Assembly: GCF_910594985.1 (NCBI RefSeq)
Contig: NZ_CAJVCE010000011.1
Coordinates: 182,192 to 246,191, forward strand
Length of the DNA stretch: 64,000 nucleotides
Direction of reading: 5' to 3'
Origin: Paenibacillus allorhizosphaerae
GTDB taxonomy: Bacteria; Bacillota; Bacilli; Paenibacillales; NBRC-103111
This document shows, piece after piece, positions 32,535-41,456 of the stretch. Within the stretch, counting starts at the first letter, position 1. Each line of letters begins with the position of its first letter. A program made the position numbers and the translations under genes. The notes under the pieces are model-generated. The model saw only the letters and a program-made list of their open reading frames with translations. It ran no database searches and was not told the origin of the DNA.

Positions 32535-33288
32535 TTGGAAAGGAACGACGATTGCAAGCGAACATCCTGCGAGGTGCACAGCCGGCGTCCTTGGCCGCTG
32601 CCTTCATGGCCATGGATCATGAAGCAGACATGGCGCGACTTGCTGTTTGCCCACTGGCCGGTTCGCCCGCATGCCGCCGGAGCTTCCGCTGGATACGTAC
32701 GGCGGAGAAGCGTGGATCGCCGTAGTGCCGTTCCATATGAGCGGCATACGCCCGCGCTTCCTGCCGCCGCTGCCGGGAGCAAGCCGCTTCCCGGAAATCA
32801 ATGTACGTACGTATGTGACGCTGCAGGGAAAGCCCGGCGTTTATTTTTTTAGCCTGGACGCATCGCATGCGCTGGCCGTGAAGCTGGCCCGGCGGTTTTA
32901 TCATTTGCCTTATCGTCTTGCGAACATGCGCGTGGCTGTGCAGCCAGGTTCCGGCGAAGTCCATTATTTCAGCAGCCGCAAGGGCGGAGGTGCGGCGTTC
33001 GAGGGGACATACCGGCCGATTTCCGCCCCTTTCCGGTCGTCCGCCGGTTCGCTCGAGTACTGGCTGACCGAACGTTACTGCTTGTATACGCTGGACGGGG
33101 AACGAAACGTGCTGCGCTGCGACATCGATCATGAGCCTTGGCCGCTGCAGCTTGCGGCAGCCGACATTTCGCTCAACACGATGGTACCGGGACAATGGCA
33201 TGACTTGCTGACGGATACGCCGCCGCTGCTTCATTTTGCGAAAAAACTTGACGTACGCATCTGGCCGATTCTACGGGGCAACTCGTAA
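32535..33288 (+). pseudogene. DUF2071 (YqjF-like) gene broken by a frameshift
   Basis: The TTG at 32535 (behind GAGGGGG) opens a frame reading RPWPLPSWPWIMKQTWRDLL and FAHWPV, the conserved start of DUF2071/YqjF proteins. After about 32660 the homology jumps to another frame, where PPELPLDTYGGEAWIAVVPF and the rest of the family continue to 33288 (213 codons from the ATG at 32647). Compared with the family, a short piece between HWPV and RPxxPPELP is missing and the frame shifts. Either a small deletion has killed the gene, or translation restarts at 32647. The family's function is not known. Confidence 0.75.
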
Positions 33289-33626
33289 GCGTCGGCTTTT
33301 TTTTATGCAAGAAAACCCTCATATCCTCCTGCATCCCGCGCATCATATATATTCCAAACCTCCCATATGCTGTGCCACGTCGCGCAGAAGTTTAATTCGG
33401 CACCCCATCTGCGTTATAATCAGTTATGGAGCCCTTTGATTCCATAGACCGAGATTGTGTAACCGAACCGGTATGTCAAGCGCCATATTATCAAAAAATG
33501 GACCAAAATCTCCCAATATCCTGAATGTTTCGGTACTTTTCGGTGTATAATGGAATTATATGAACCTATTTATAGTAAAATACTATAACGCTTAACTTTC
33601 CAAGTGAGCCAAGGAGGAATATGGTT
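33289..33626 (+). other. AT-rich intergenic region upstream of the DGQHR gene pair
   Basis: This 338-bp stretch without a gene has TATAAT at 33414-33419 followed by a weak TATGGA/TCCATA hairpin, and a second TATAAT at 33546-33551 with a poor -35. The second is the likelier promoter of the following operon. Nothing else is recognised. Confidence 0.45.
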
Positions 33627-34802
33627 ATGGATCAAATCTCTTCTCTGTCGGAACTGCTGGCGGAGCAGAAAACATCGTCTTACATCGAAATCCCGGGAGT
33701 CGCCTCCAGAACGTTCGGTCAAAGGACGCTGTCCACTACATTGCCGATGAGCAAGCTTTTTGCCATCTATGAAGTCGATTTGGAGGTTCAGCGTTCGATC
33801 GTTCCGCAAAACTTGTCCAAAATGATGGATTATATCATGCTGTATCTGGATCACGGACAGGGCATCTATTTTCCGGGCATCATTTTGTCGGCGCGCGGTG
33901 CGGGCGAATACGACGAGGATGCGAAGATGTATCGTCTGCAAGCGATCGAGAAGCTGTACATCGTTGACGGGCAGCACCGTCTTGCTGCGTTCCGCCGTTT
34001 GATGGAAACGCTGCAGAGCGCGATGGCGCGAGCCAAAGACCGCCGGGAATACGACCGGATGGAAGAAATTTCAGCCAAGCTGAGCAAGCTGTATGCATTC
34101 CCGATGTCTACGATGATCTATCTTGACATCAATGCAAGACAGGAACGCCAGCTGTTCTCCGATATCAACAAGCTTCCGCGCAAGATCGGAGGCAACCTGG
34201 CCGTGCTTCGCGAGCAGCGCCGATTCTATCACGTGCTGGCTACGCGCCTTGCGCTGGATGCGCCTGTCATGAAGCAGCTGTCCGTCGATATGTTTACCGA
34301 GCGGGGCAAAGGGCCGGAGTACTTGTTCTCGTACCATTTGCTGATCGAGATCATGACGGGGCTGTTCGAAGGCCGCTTGAAATCGGCTGCGCGCAACAAC
34401 GGGTACTACTTCGAAGAGAAAGAAGTGGAAGAGCATTTGAAGCTGGCTTCCTTTTACTTCGAGCATTTGCTGAAATATTTGCCGGACCCGGCCAAAGGCG
34501 AGCTCTGCTGGTCGGAAAACTTGCAGATCGCGCTGTCCATGTTCTTCCACGGCGAAGTGACAAAAACCGGCACGTTCAACAAATATGCGCTGCAGTACGT
34601 TTCGAAAATATTGCCGCACATCGATTGGAACGCCATTTATACGGGAGATGAGAAAGACCGCCTGCCCAGACGTTCCCGCATCATGAAGGCGTACCAGTTT
34701 ATCAAAGAATTTTACGAGGAGCATCACCTGTTCCTGATCCGGGAAGACGATATAATCGATGAAGATATGACAGGTCAAAGCACGAAGGAGGATGCGAGCT
34801 GA
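33627..34802 (+). CDS. DndB-like DGQHR-domain protein A
   Basis: The 391-residue protein has the DGQHR motif (IVDGQHRLAAF, Asp114) of the DndB/DGQHR family, which shares a ParB/sulfiredoxin-like fold. After a helical insert (about 120-155) comes IYLDINARQERQLFSDINKL, whose QLFxDIN is also typical. DndB is the regulator of DNA phosphorothioation systems, but no dndA, C, D or E is nearby. ATG 33627 has AAGGAGG nine bases upstream; an ATG at 33621 is too close. Its stop overlaps the next gene (TGATG), a paralog. The two probably form a heteromeric pair. Biological role unknown. Confidence 0.75.
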   Translation: MDQISSLSELLAEQKTSSYIEIPGVASRTFGQRTLSTTLPMSKLFAIYEVDLEVQRSIVPQNLSKMMDYIMLYLDHGQGIYFPGIILSARGAGEYDEDAKMYRLQAIEKLYIVDGQHRLAAFRRLMETLQSAMARAKDRREYDRMEEISAKLSKLYAFPMSTMIYLDINARQERQLFSDINKLPRKIGGNLAVLREQRRFYHVLATRLALDAPVMKQLSVDMFTERGKGPEYLFSYHLLIEIMTGLFEGRLKSAARNNGYYFEEKEVEEHLKLASFYFEHLLKYLPDPAKGELCWSENLQIALSMFFHGEVTKTGTFNKYALQYVSKILPHIDWNAIYTGDEKDRLPRRSRIMKAYQFIKEFYEEHHLFLIREDDIIDEDMTGQSTKEDAS

Positions 34803-35974
34803 TGGAAGGTTTGAATCTGAAAATGACGATACACCCGTTTTGCGGAAAATATGGTTTGGCTACCGTACCGGTTCAAGTGCAGGATCTGCTCAACTATACG
34901 ATGATCGATCCGATGGTACAGCGGAAGCTAAGCGCCGGACAACGGCGGAAAATCGCCAATTATTTGCAGGAACGCGAGCTCGACCGCGTCTTCTTCGGGC
35001 CGGTTACGCTCAGCTTGCGCGACGTAAGCAGCCTGGCCAAAACCGAAAACGGCCTGTACCTGCGTCCGGGTTCGAAAATCAGTATTCTTGACGGGCAGCA
35101 TCGCATCCTTGCGCTCGGCTACGTCAACGATCAAATTTTGAAGGAAGCACGGAGCCTGGAGAAGAAATTGGCCGCCGCCAAAATCAAGCAGCGGAAAATG
35201 CCGGACGACGCCGAGGCAAAGGAAGAGCTGGAGCAGTTGCAAGGCCAAGTGGAGCAATTGGAGCGCCGCCGTCTGGAATTGATGGAGAGCGAGCTGGCTG
35301 CGCAAATTTACATCGGGTTGAGCGAAGAAGAGGAGAAGCAGCTGTTCGGCGACATCAACTCCAAGGTGCAGCTCGTCAGCAAAGAGCTCGGCCATTCGTT
35401 CGACTCGATCGATCCGCTCAATCTTGTCATTCAACAGGTCGCCGATCATAACGTATTCCTGAAGGCCGCCGGCGTCGAGCGCCGAGCCAACTTGACGGCC
35501 TACAATAAAAATTTTTCGTCGTTCAGCTGGCTCTATTCGACAGCGGTCATGCTGTTCACCGGCAAAATGCAGCCTTCGTATGAGCTGGCTCGCAAAATCA
35601 AGAACGATCCGTCTACGTTTATCGAGATTTTGCATCAGTTCTACAGCACGCTGCTGCCGCTGATGCCGGAACAGCCGGGACTGCCGCAGTACAGCTCGTC
35701 GGCTCGCGCAATGCAGGAAAGCATCGCGCTGTATGCGCACCGCCACCTGTTCTTGGACGGCAAATACGTGAAAAACTGGACGTCCTGCCTGAGCATTTTC
35801 GAAGGCTTCGATTGGTCGCACGACAACGAGCAGCTGATCGAACGGTTCGGAGTGCTTGATAACGGCAAACTGAACCTGATTCACGAGAAGTCGCTGCGCA
35901 AGCACGGCAAACTTGTACGCTTCTTCCAGGAACTGCACGGCGATCCGGTAGAAGAAAACGAAGCGACCGCGTAA
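34802..35974 (+). CDS. DndB-like DGQHR-domain protein B
   Basis: The 390-residue paralog of the preceding protein has ILDGQHRILALG (Asp97), a long charged coiled-coil insert (about 112-165, EELEQLQGQVEQLERRRLEL), then IYIGLSEEEEKQLFGDINSK with the same QLFxDIN motif. Sequence identity to protein A is low outside these motifs, so duplication is old. ATG 34802 overlaps the upstream stop, with AGGAGG upstream, implying matched synthesis of the two. A terminator follows 50 bp later. Nucleotide or DNA binding is expected from the fold; the function is not known. Confidence 0.75.
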   Translation: MEGLNLKMTIHPFCGKYGLATVPVQVQDLLNYTMIDPMVQRKLSAGQRRKIANYLQERELDRVFFGPVTLSLRDVSSLAKTENGLYLRPGSKISILDGQHRILALGYVNDQILKEARSLEKKLAAAKIKQRKMPDDAEAKEELEQLQGQVEQLERRRLELMESELAAQIYIGLSEEEEKQLFGDINSKVQLVSKELGHSFDSIDPLNLVIQQVADHNVFLKAAGVERRANLTAYNKNFSSFSWLYSTAVMLFTGKMQPSYELARKIKNDPSTFIEILHQFYSTLLPLMPEQPGLPQYSSSARAMQESIALYAHRHLFLDGKYVKNWTSCLSIFEGFDWSHDNEQLIERFGVLDNGKLNLIHEKSLRKHGKLVRFFQELHGDPVEENEATA

Positions 35975-36023
35975 TCAAGCGGCGCGTCGCTCTCAAGGAC
36001 TCGCCGCACTAAGCCGCATAAGT

Positions 36024-36073
36024 AAAAGCTCCGCATTTTCATCGATCGACTCGATGGTGAGCGGAGCTTTTTT
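36024..36073. terminator. Bidirectional terminator between DGQHR pair and ROK gene
   Basis: AAAGCTCCGC pairs with GCGGAGCTTT with an internal ATCGATCGACTCGAT hairpin, and T-runs on both strands. It serves both converging transcripts. Confidence 0.8.
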
Positions 36074-36113
36074 GCGCACAAGCGGGCTTGCTGTTTTTGC
36101 GCTTAACAATAGT

Positions 36114-37328
36114 TCAGCTCAGTTCCGTCAATTTGCCGACAATCATGAGCGCCGCCCCGGTGGCAACCGCCTCTTCGCCGAGCGAGCCTTGGCTGAACAC
36201 AACTTGGTATTTGGGGTAATAATACGCTCTCTGAATCGCAATGCGGGTGGCGTTATGGAAGAAACCGGAATGGCTGCTGATCAGGGAGCCGCCCAGGATC
36301 ACCTTCTCCGGATGCAAAATATTGAGCAGGTTGGACAGGCCGATCCCGAAGTAAGTGGCCGCTTGGGTGAACAACTCGACCGTCAGCGGATCGGTTTCCC
36401 GGAGCGCCTGCTGCAAATGCGCGAATTGAATTTTGTCCGGGTCGCTCTCCATGCGGAGAAGAAGACTGTCCCGGCCTTGCTTGAGCCGAGAACGCGCTTG
36501 CAGCTCCAGCGCATGGATGGAAGCGTACGATTCCAGCGATCCGAAGTTGCCCTGACCGAGCAGGCGAGGACCGTCCGTCTGGATAATCATCTGGCCGATC
36601 GAGCCTTCCATGTCGACCGCGCCATAGACGACTTTGCCCCCGGTCATCATCGCCGAACGCAGGCCGACGCCGACATGCACGTACAGCAGATGCCGGTAGT
36701 CCCGGTCCCGGTCCGTCCACGACTCGCCGAGCAGTGCCGCATTCGCGCCGTTATCCAGCAGTACGGGGATGCCAAGCCGCGCTTCCAGTATGCTTTGGAT
36801 CGGAAGGTTGCCCCAGCCGGAAGAGGGAAAGTAAATCGGGTCGAGCAGGACGCCGGATTCCCGGTCGAGCGGTCCGACTGCGCCAATCCCCATGCCCAGA
36901 ACCGAATCGGATGCAAGGCTGCGGCTTGAAAGCATGGCCGCAGCGGCTTCGGAGACTTGCTCCAGCAGTACGGACGGTGTCAATTGCTCGGTCATCTGCC
37001 AGTGTTTGGATGCCAGCCTGTTCATCGCAAGGTCGAATAAGCTTAAACGGGTATGCATGCGGGAAATATCGAGACCGAGTACGTAGGCGTATTCAGGGTT
37101 CGTTTCATACAAAATCGGCCTGCGGCCGCCCGTCGAATCGCCGAATCCCGCCTCCCTAATCACTCCTAGGTCGGTCAGCTCCTCTAACGTGCGGGTCAAG
37201 GTACTGCCGGTCAGTCCGCTTCGTTCGAGAAGCTCGATTTTGGAAACGGTGCCCGCCCTGCGGATAATTTCAAACAGTTCTTTCTGCTTGCGGCCTGCAA
37301 GCCTCGATTCAATCGGCATTTGTTCCAT
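36114..37328 (-). CDS. ROK-family transcriptional regulator (NagC/XylR type)
   Basis: The 404-residue regulator has an N-terminal winged helix-turn-helix (KIELLERSGLTGSTLTRTLEEL). The ROK sugar-binding domain follows: YVLGLDISR, VLGMGIGAVGPLDRESG, PVLLDNGANAALLGE, GLRSAMMTGGKVVYGAVDMEG and the C-terminal EKVILGGSL. The zinc-binding Cys cluster found in most ROK proteins is absent (GQGNFGSLESYAS replaces CxCGxxGC), so ligand handling may differ. ATG 37328 follows GGACGGAG on the minus strand. It is divergent from the methyltransferase gene; no sugar-catabolic target is adjacent. Confidence 0.85.
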   Translation of the reverse strand: MEQMPIESRLAGRKQKELFEIIRRAGTVSKIELLERSGLTGSTLTRTLEELTDLGVIREAGFGDSTGGRRPILYETNPEYAYVLGLDISRMHTRLSLFDLAMNRLASKHWQMTEQLTPSVLLEQVSEAAAAMLSSRSLASDSVLGMGIGAVGPLDRESGVLLDPIYFPSSGWGNLPIQSILEARLGIPVLLDNGANAALLGESWTDRDRDYRHLLYVHVGVGLRSAMMTGGKVVYGAVDMEGSIGQMIIQTDGPRLLGQGNFGSLESYASIHALELQARSRLKQGRDSLLLRMESDPDKIQFAHLQQALRETDPLTVELFTQAATYFGIGLSNLLNILHPEKVILGGSLISSHSGFFHNATRIAIQRAYYYPKYQVVFSQGSLGEEAVATGAALMIVGKLTELS

Positions 37329-37558
37329 TACGTGTCTCCGTCCTTGGAAGATTCCGGAATGTCTAAACTTAATTTACTCTATACTTAACCGGGTTGTCCA
37401 TCCTGCCGCAAGATGCGGTTCGAGAAACGGGATTATCGATTTGAAGAAGTTGTGCTTTTCCGCGCGGAAATCTGGTAAAATAGGGCTTGACGTCACGTGG
37501 CACGCCGGAAATACAAGGTGACACAGCATGGTTTTGATGCAGAAAGGAAGAGTCGGAC

Positions 37559-38296
37559 ATGTCGGAATGGTATGAAAAAAGTTTCGGAGACGATTATTTG
37601 CTCGTATATAAGCACCGCGATTTGCAGGGAGCGTACGAAGAAGTACGCAGCATGATGGAATGGCTGGAGCTGCCGGAAGGCGCGGAAGTGCTCGATTTAT
37701 GCTGCGGTATGGGCCGGCATTCGATGGCGCTGAACAGTTTCGGTTTTAAAGTGACCGGCGTCGATCTGTCCGAAGTGCTTCTCGCCGAGGCGAGAAGGCT
37801 GGATACGGACGGTGAAGTCAACTGGGTTCACGGCGATATGAGGGACGTGCCGCTTGCAGGCCCGTTCGCGGCCGTAGTCAATCTGTTCACCTCCTTCGGC
37901 TACTTTGATGCGGACGCCGAGAACGAGCGGGTTCTTCGGGAAATGTACCGCCTGCTGGTGCCGGGAGGACGATTTATTATCGATTACTTGAACCCGGAGT
38001 TCGTAAAGGCGAGCGTGGTACCGCATTCGGAACGAAGGGACGGAAACCTGCGGATCGTGGAGGACCGGCGTATCGAGGACGGCTTTGTGCGGAAAAGAAT
38101 CGTGCTGCAGGGGGATGGGGAAGCGGAACAGCGCGTATACGACGAGCAGGTGAAGCTGCTCGGCCGGGAATGGTTCCAGTCGCATCTGAACGAGACGGGT
38201 TTGGCCGTCGATGCCGTATACGGCTGCTATGACGCTTCGCCGTACGAGCCTGCGACCTCGAAGCGGCTCATCCTGGTCGGACGGAGGGAATCGTGA
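37559..38296 (+). CDS. Class I SAM-dependent methyltransferase
   Basis: The 245-residue methyltransferase has SAM-binding motif I VLDLCCGMGRHSMALNSFG, acidic residue of motif II in VTGVDLSEVLLAEA, and GDMRDVPLAGPFAAVVNLFTSFGYF as motif III-IV. A later PGGRFIIDYLNPEFV closes the Rossmann sheet. ATG 37559 follows AAAGGAAGAG. Its stop overlaps the start of the MBL-fold gene, so the two are translationally coupled. Substrate is unknown; relatives act on small molecules. Confidence 0.85.
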   Translation: MSEWYEKSFGDDYLLVYKHRDLQGAYEEVRSMMEWLELPEGAEVLDLCCGMGRHSMALNSFGFKVTGVDLSEVLLAEARRLDTDGEVNWVHGDMRDVPLAGPFAAVVNLFTSFGYFDADAENERVLREMYRLLVPGGRFIIDYLNPEFVKASVVPHSERRDGNLRIVEDRRIEDGFVRKRIVLQGDGEAEQRVYDEQVKLLGREWFQSHLNETGLAVDAVYGCYDASPYEPATSKRLILVGRRES

Positions 38297-39285
38297 TGAC
38301 CGGACATGCTTCTGCCGCTTCCGCCGTAAAAAAGCATGGAGATATCGTGCAGGTCAAGGTGCCGCTGCCGTTTCCGCTGCGCTGGGTGAACAGCTATCTC
38401 GTTCCCGGCCGCAGCGGCTGGACGCTCATTGACCCGGGGCTTCGGACGGAAGCCGCCGAAGCGCTGTGGGATACGGCGCTGGCCGAACTCGGCATCGCCT
38501 ATGGCCAAATCGAGCGCATCGTGCTCACCCACCACCATCCCGACCATTACGGTCTCACCGGGTGGTTTCAGCAGCGCTCGGGCGCGCCCGTCCTGTTGTC
38601 GCGTACGGGCCTGGAGCAAGCCCGCCGCCTGTGGGGCGACGGGCAGCCGATGACGGAACAGTTGCTTGCGCTGTTCCAGGGCCACGGCCTGCCGCCGGAG
38701 CTTCGTGAACCGATGCGGGAGCACATGGACGGCTTCGTGCCGTCCGTGTCCCCGCAGCCGGACGTCACCGCCCTAGAGGCGGGCGACACCGTGTGTCTCG
38801 GCGACGACGCGTACGTGTCGATCTTGACGCCCGGCCATGCGGCGGGGCATCTATGCTTTTACCGGGCGGAGACGGGGGTGCTGTTTTGCGGCGATCACGT
38901 GCTGCCGCAAATTTCGCCGAACGTCAGCTATTTGCCCGGCGGCATCGACGAGAACCCGCTGGACAGCTACATGCGCAGTCTGCGGGACATCGCCGGGCTC
39001 GAAGTGCGGCTCGCTTTCCCGGGCCACCGGGAGCCGTTCCCGCATTTGGCGCAGCGTGCGCACGAGCTGATCCGCCATCACGAGGAACGGCTGGAAGGCA
39101 TGCGCCAGCTGCTTGCGCAGCCGAGGACGGCTTACGACGTATGCCGCCTGACCTTCGGCGACCGTCTGAGCTTGCATCAGCTCCGGTTTGCGCTGTCGGA
39201 GACGATCGCGCATCTGATTTGGCTGCGGGAAGCGGGACGAGCCGAGGAATACGGGCGTGACGGCGTCGTTTGTTACAAACAGTAA
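38296..39285 (+). CDS. MBL-fold metallo-hydrolase
   Basis: The 329-residue hydrolase has the metal-binding HxHxDH motif in LTHHHPDHYGLTGWF, further ligands in PGHAAGHLCFY and LFCGDHVLP, and LAFPGHREPF near residue 240. This is followed by a helical C-terminal domain (about 250-329), as in glyoxalase II-like and LACTB2-like enzymes. ATG 38296 lies in the TGATG overlap with the methyltransferase stop. A GTG one codon earlier is possible. It ends with a strong terminator. Substrate unknown. Confidence 0.88.
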   Translation: MTGHASAASAVKKHGDIVQVKVPLPFPLRWVNSYLVPGRSGWTLIDPGLRTEAAEALWDTALAELGIAYGQIERIVLTHHHPDHYGLTGWFQQRSGAPVLLSRTGLEQARRLWGDGQPMTEQLLALFQGHGLPPELREPMREHMDGFVPSVSPQPDVTALEAGDTVCLGDDAYVSILTPGHAAGHLCFYRAETGVLFCGDHVLPQISPNVSYLPGGIDENPLDSYMRSLRDIAGLEVRLAFPGHREPFPHLAQRAHELIRHHEERLEGMRQLLAQPRTAYDVCRLTFGDRLSLHQLRFALSETIAHLIWLREAGRAEEYGRDGVVCYKQ

Positions 39286-39647
39286 GTAGACAACTCCAGA
39301 TGCGGCGCGCTTCTTTTCGCGGGAAAAGAAGCGCGCCGCTTTTCTTTTCTGCCGTCCGCCATTCGATACGAACGTCGCTTCGCTGCATCCCAACCCGTGC
39401 GAATTCGCCTGATGTGCATTTTCGCCATTGCAGCAGCGCATCCCACTCATTCTTGGCGTTTCTACACTGGATGGCAGCGCCCCGACTCCATAAATGAAGA
39501 CCGGCAGGACAGCACCGCCAGGTTCTCTCGCTTTACAGTCGGCGGGACATGACAAATGCCGCCCTCCTGTGCGTTCCGTGCATAGGAATGCCGTAATTTG
39601 GGAAAAATTAACGGACGATGTTGTTGAACAGGGAAGGGGGTACGCAA
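39286..39647 (+). other. Intergenic region before the Ger(x)C gene
   Basis: This 362-bp stretch begins with a strong terminator (39302-39349). The remaining 300 bp have no ORF with a ribosome binding site on either strand and no clear promoter; nothing else is recognised. Confidence 0.5.
39302..39349 (+). terminator. Terminator after MBL-fold gene
   Basis: GCGGCGCGCTTCTTTTC pairs with GAAAAGAAGCGCGCCGC, followed by TTTTCTTTT. A very stable stem. Confidence 0.9.
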
Positions 39648-40730
39648 GTGGATCGCCAGCTTGGCTTGATCCGTCGCCGACAGACATCGGTGTTGATGGT
39701 GTTAACGGCCTCGATGCTGCTGGCCGGTTGCGCCTCGTCCGGCTCCGGATCGCCTCGCGCGATGGTGGAGGAGCGCGGTTCGATTACGGTGGTAGGCGTC
39801 GATACGGGCGCCGGCGGGATGAAAATGACGGCTGCGGAAATGCTCCCAGCCGGATCGCAGGATCGGCTGCAAGCTTACGGTACGCCAATCGTGCGTACGC
39901 AGTCATTCGTTTCATTGGCGGATGCGGTATGGCAGTGGGAGCGGAAAGGCGCGCCGCAGCTTGTTGTTATAGGCGAGGAATGGGTGCGCATGCACGGATT
40001 CGCTTCTTCGTGGGCGAATCAGATCGCCCGCCTCGGATTCAAGGACGGACGCAGGCCGCTTGTAGCCGTCACGGAAGGAGCGGCGGAACATATCGTTCGC
40101 AGCAGCACCGCAGCGAGAAGCAGCGCCGCTCTTCTGCGTCAGGCAGACTGGACGGCAAACCCGCTGCGAGCGCGGTCCGTAAGCTACGAGGAAGATTTGG
40201 TTCTTCCATACTTAACGAGAACGCAGGAGCACGATCGTGCGGAGAAGGTTTCAGTACAGGCTGTGCTGTTTAAGAAAGGGCAGCTTGCGGGCATGCTCTC
40301 TCCGCAGCAGAGCGGTATGCTTTCCTGCTTGCGGGGGGCCGCGAACTTGCCTGAACTTTCGTGGCCGATGCCTGAGGCTGACAACGGAGCGGCTATGCTG
40401 GAACGCGTCTCCTGCCGTTCCGAAGTGCGGGGCAACGGCAGCTTAACCGGCCCCGTCCTTACGGTCGATGTCGCCGTCCAAGGAGAAAGCGCCGCATTCG
40501 GTTCGGCATCCGCAGCGCAGGCCGAAAGCGCCGCGCGGGCGCTGCTTGCCGCAATGACCGCGCTTGTCCGCGATTTGCAGGAGCGCCGCATCGATCCGCT
40601 CCATGCAGGCGATTCTTTCCGCCAGCAATATGCCGGCGTATGGTCGCCGGATCGATGGCGAGAATCGTTTGCCAAAGCCGAGGTGAGGCTGTCGGTCAAA
40701 TTGAACCTGATCGGAGGAACGAACCCATGA
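39648..40730 (+). CDS. Ger(x)C-family spore germination lipoprotein
   Basis: The 360-residue lipoprotein has a signal peptide ending in the lipobox LLAGC (about Cys26) and is presumably anchored outside the inner membrane. Overall pattern and the end (RIDPLHAGDSFRQQYAGVWS, then AEVRLSVKLNLIG) match the C subunit family of GerA-type germinant receptors. Those receptors normally need A and B subunits, but none is adjacent, so this is an orphan or works with a receptor elsewhere. The N-terminal half diverges from the family. GTG 39648 follows GGGAAGGGGG. It overlaps the next lipoprotein gene by 4 bp. Confidence 0.7.
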   Translation: MDRQLGLIRRRQTSVLMVLTASMLLAGCASSGSGSPRAMVEERGSITVVGVDTGAGGMKMTAAEMLPAGSQDRLQAYGTPIVRTQSFVSLADAVWQWERKGAPQLVVIGEEWVRMHGFASSWANQIARLGFKDGRRPLVAVTEGAAEHIVRSSTAARSSAALLRQADWTANPLRARSVSYEEDLVLPYLTRTQEHDRAEKVSVQAVLFKKGQLAGMLSPQQSGMLSCLRGAANLPELSWPMPEADNGAAMLERVSCRSEVRGNGSLTGPVLTVDVAVQGESAAFGSASAAQAESAARALLAAMTALVRDLQERRIDPLHAGDSFRQQYAGVWSPDRWRESFAKAEVRLSVKLNLIGGTNP

Positions 40731-41365
40731 ACAAGACAATCACGACATTGAACCATCGAAAGCTGACGAAAACGGCTCTCTGGTTTTTCGTGCTCATTGC
40801 CGCTTTTTCCTTGACGGCCGGCTGCGGCAAGCCGCAAGCAAAGCCCGGTGAGAATGCCGGGCAAGGGGCGGCGAATCCTCCGCAGCAAGGAGGAACGGCG
40901 GGACAGCTGCCGCAGACCGGGACCGGACAGGGCCAGGGCCAAACCGGCCAGCCGTCCAAGCAGCCGGAATCGGCTCCAAAGCTGACGACGATCGCTTACT
41001 CCGACGCGGATAAGCAGATCTTGACGGCAACGGCCAAATCGTCCGGAGTGAAGACGGTCTATATTCCGCAGCAGGGGGCGACGGACGATAAGCTGGATGT
41101 CGTTCGCGGCACCGCCAAGCAAATGACGCTGCAGTATTTGAAGATGGTCGTTGTTGAATCAGCGGAGCAATTGGTCCCTGTCGGTAAAGTAACGGACCAG
41201 ACGGAAGCGAAGCTGAAGAACGGCACAGCGCAATGGATGAGCGTTAACGGTCAACCGACGCTTTACGTTAAGCTGGGGGATACGTTCATCTCGATCAGCT
41301 CCGCCAAAGCCGTTTCGAAGCAGGAGCTTGAAGCGATCGCCGATACGCTGACTCCGCTGAAATAA
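40727..41365 (+). CDS. Lipoprotein of unknown function
   Basis: The 212-residue exported protein has a signal peptide ending in the lipobox LTAGC. A 55-residue Gly/Gln/Pro-rich disordered spacer (QGQGQTGQPSKQPE) follows. The compact C-terminal domain (about 90-212) contains YSDADKQILTATAKSSGVKT and LYVKLGDTFISISSAKAVSK. ATG 40727 overlaps the Ger(x)C stop (ATGA) and follows GGAGG, so both are made together, suggesting a joint role in spore germination or envelope. The domain is not recognised. Confidence 0.7.
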   Translation: MNKTITTLNHRKLTKTALWFFVLIAAFSLTAGCGKPQAKPGENAGQGAANPPQQGGTAGQLPQTGTGQGQGQTGQPSKQPESAPKLTTIAYSDADKQILTATAKSSGVKTVYIPQQGATDDKLDVVRGTAKQMTLQYLKMVVVESAEQLVPVGKVTDQTEAKLKNGTAQWMSVNGQPTLYVKLGDTFISISSAKAVSKQELEAIADTLTPLK

Positions 41366-41393
41366 AAATGCTCGGGTGCATCCCGATCGCGCA

Positions 41394-41437
41394 AAGAAGC
41401 CTTCACCGCTATCCGTCCGGGTGAAGGCTTCTTCTTT
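41394..41437. terminator. Terminator between lipoprotein gene and pgpA
   Basis: AAGAAGCCTTCACC pairs with GGTGAAGGCTTCTT, then CTTTATG. It sits between converging genes. Confidence 0.8.
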
Positions 41438-41456
41438 ATGTTGTTTGCGGGCTTGA

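Noticed and set aside
33627..35974. Complete Dnd phosphorothioation system
   Set aside because: Neither dndA, dndC, dndD, dndE nor a dnd restriction gene is present on either side; flanking genes are unrelated.
38851..39687. 278-codon minus-strand frame overlapping the MBL-fold gene end
   Set aside because: It lacks domain-like sequence and overlaps a well-supported gene and a strong terminator.
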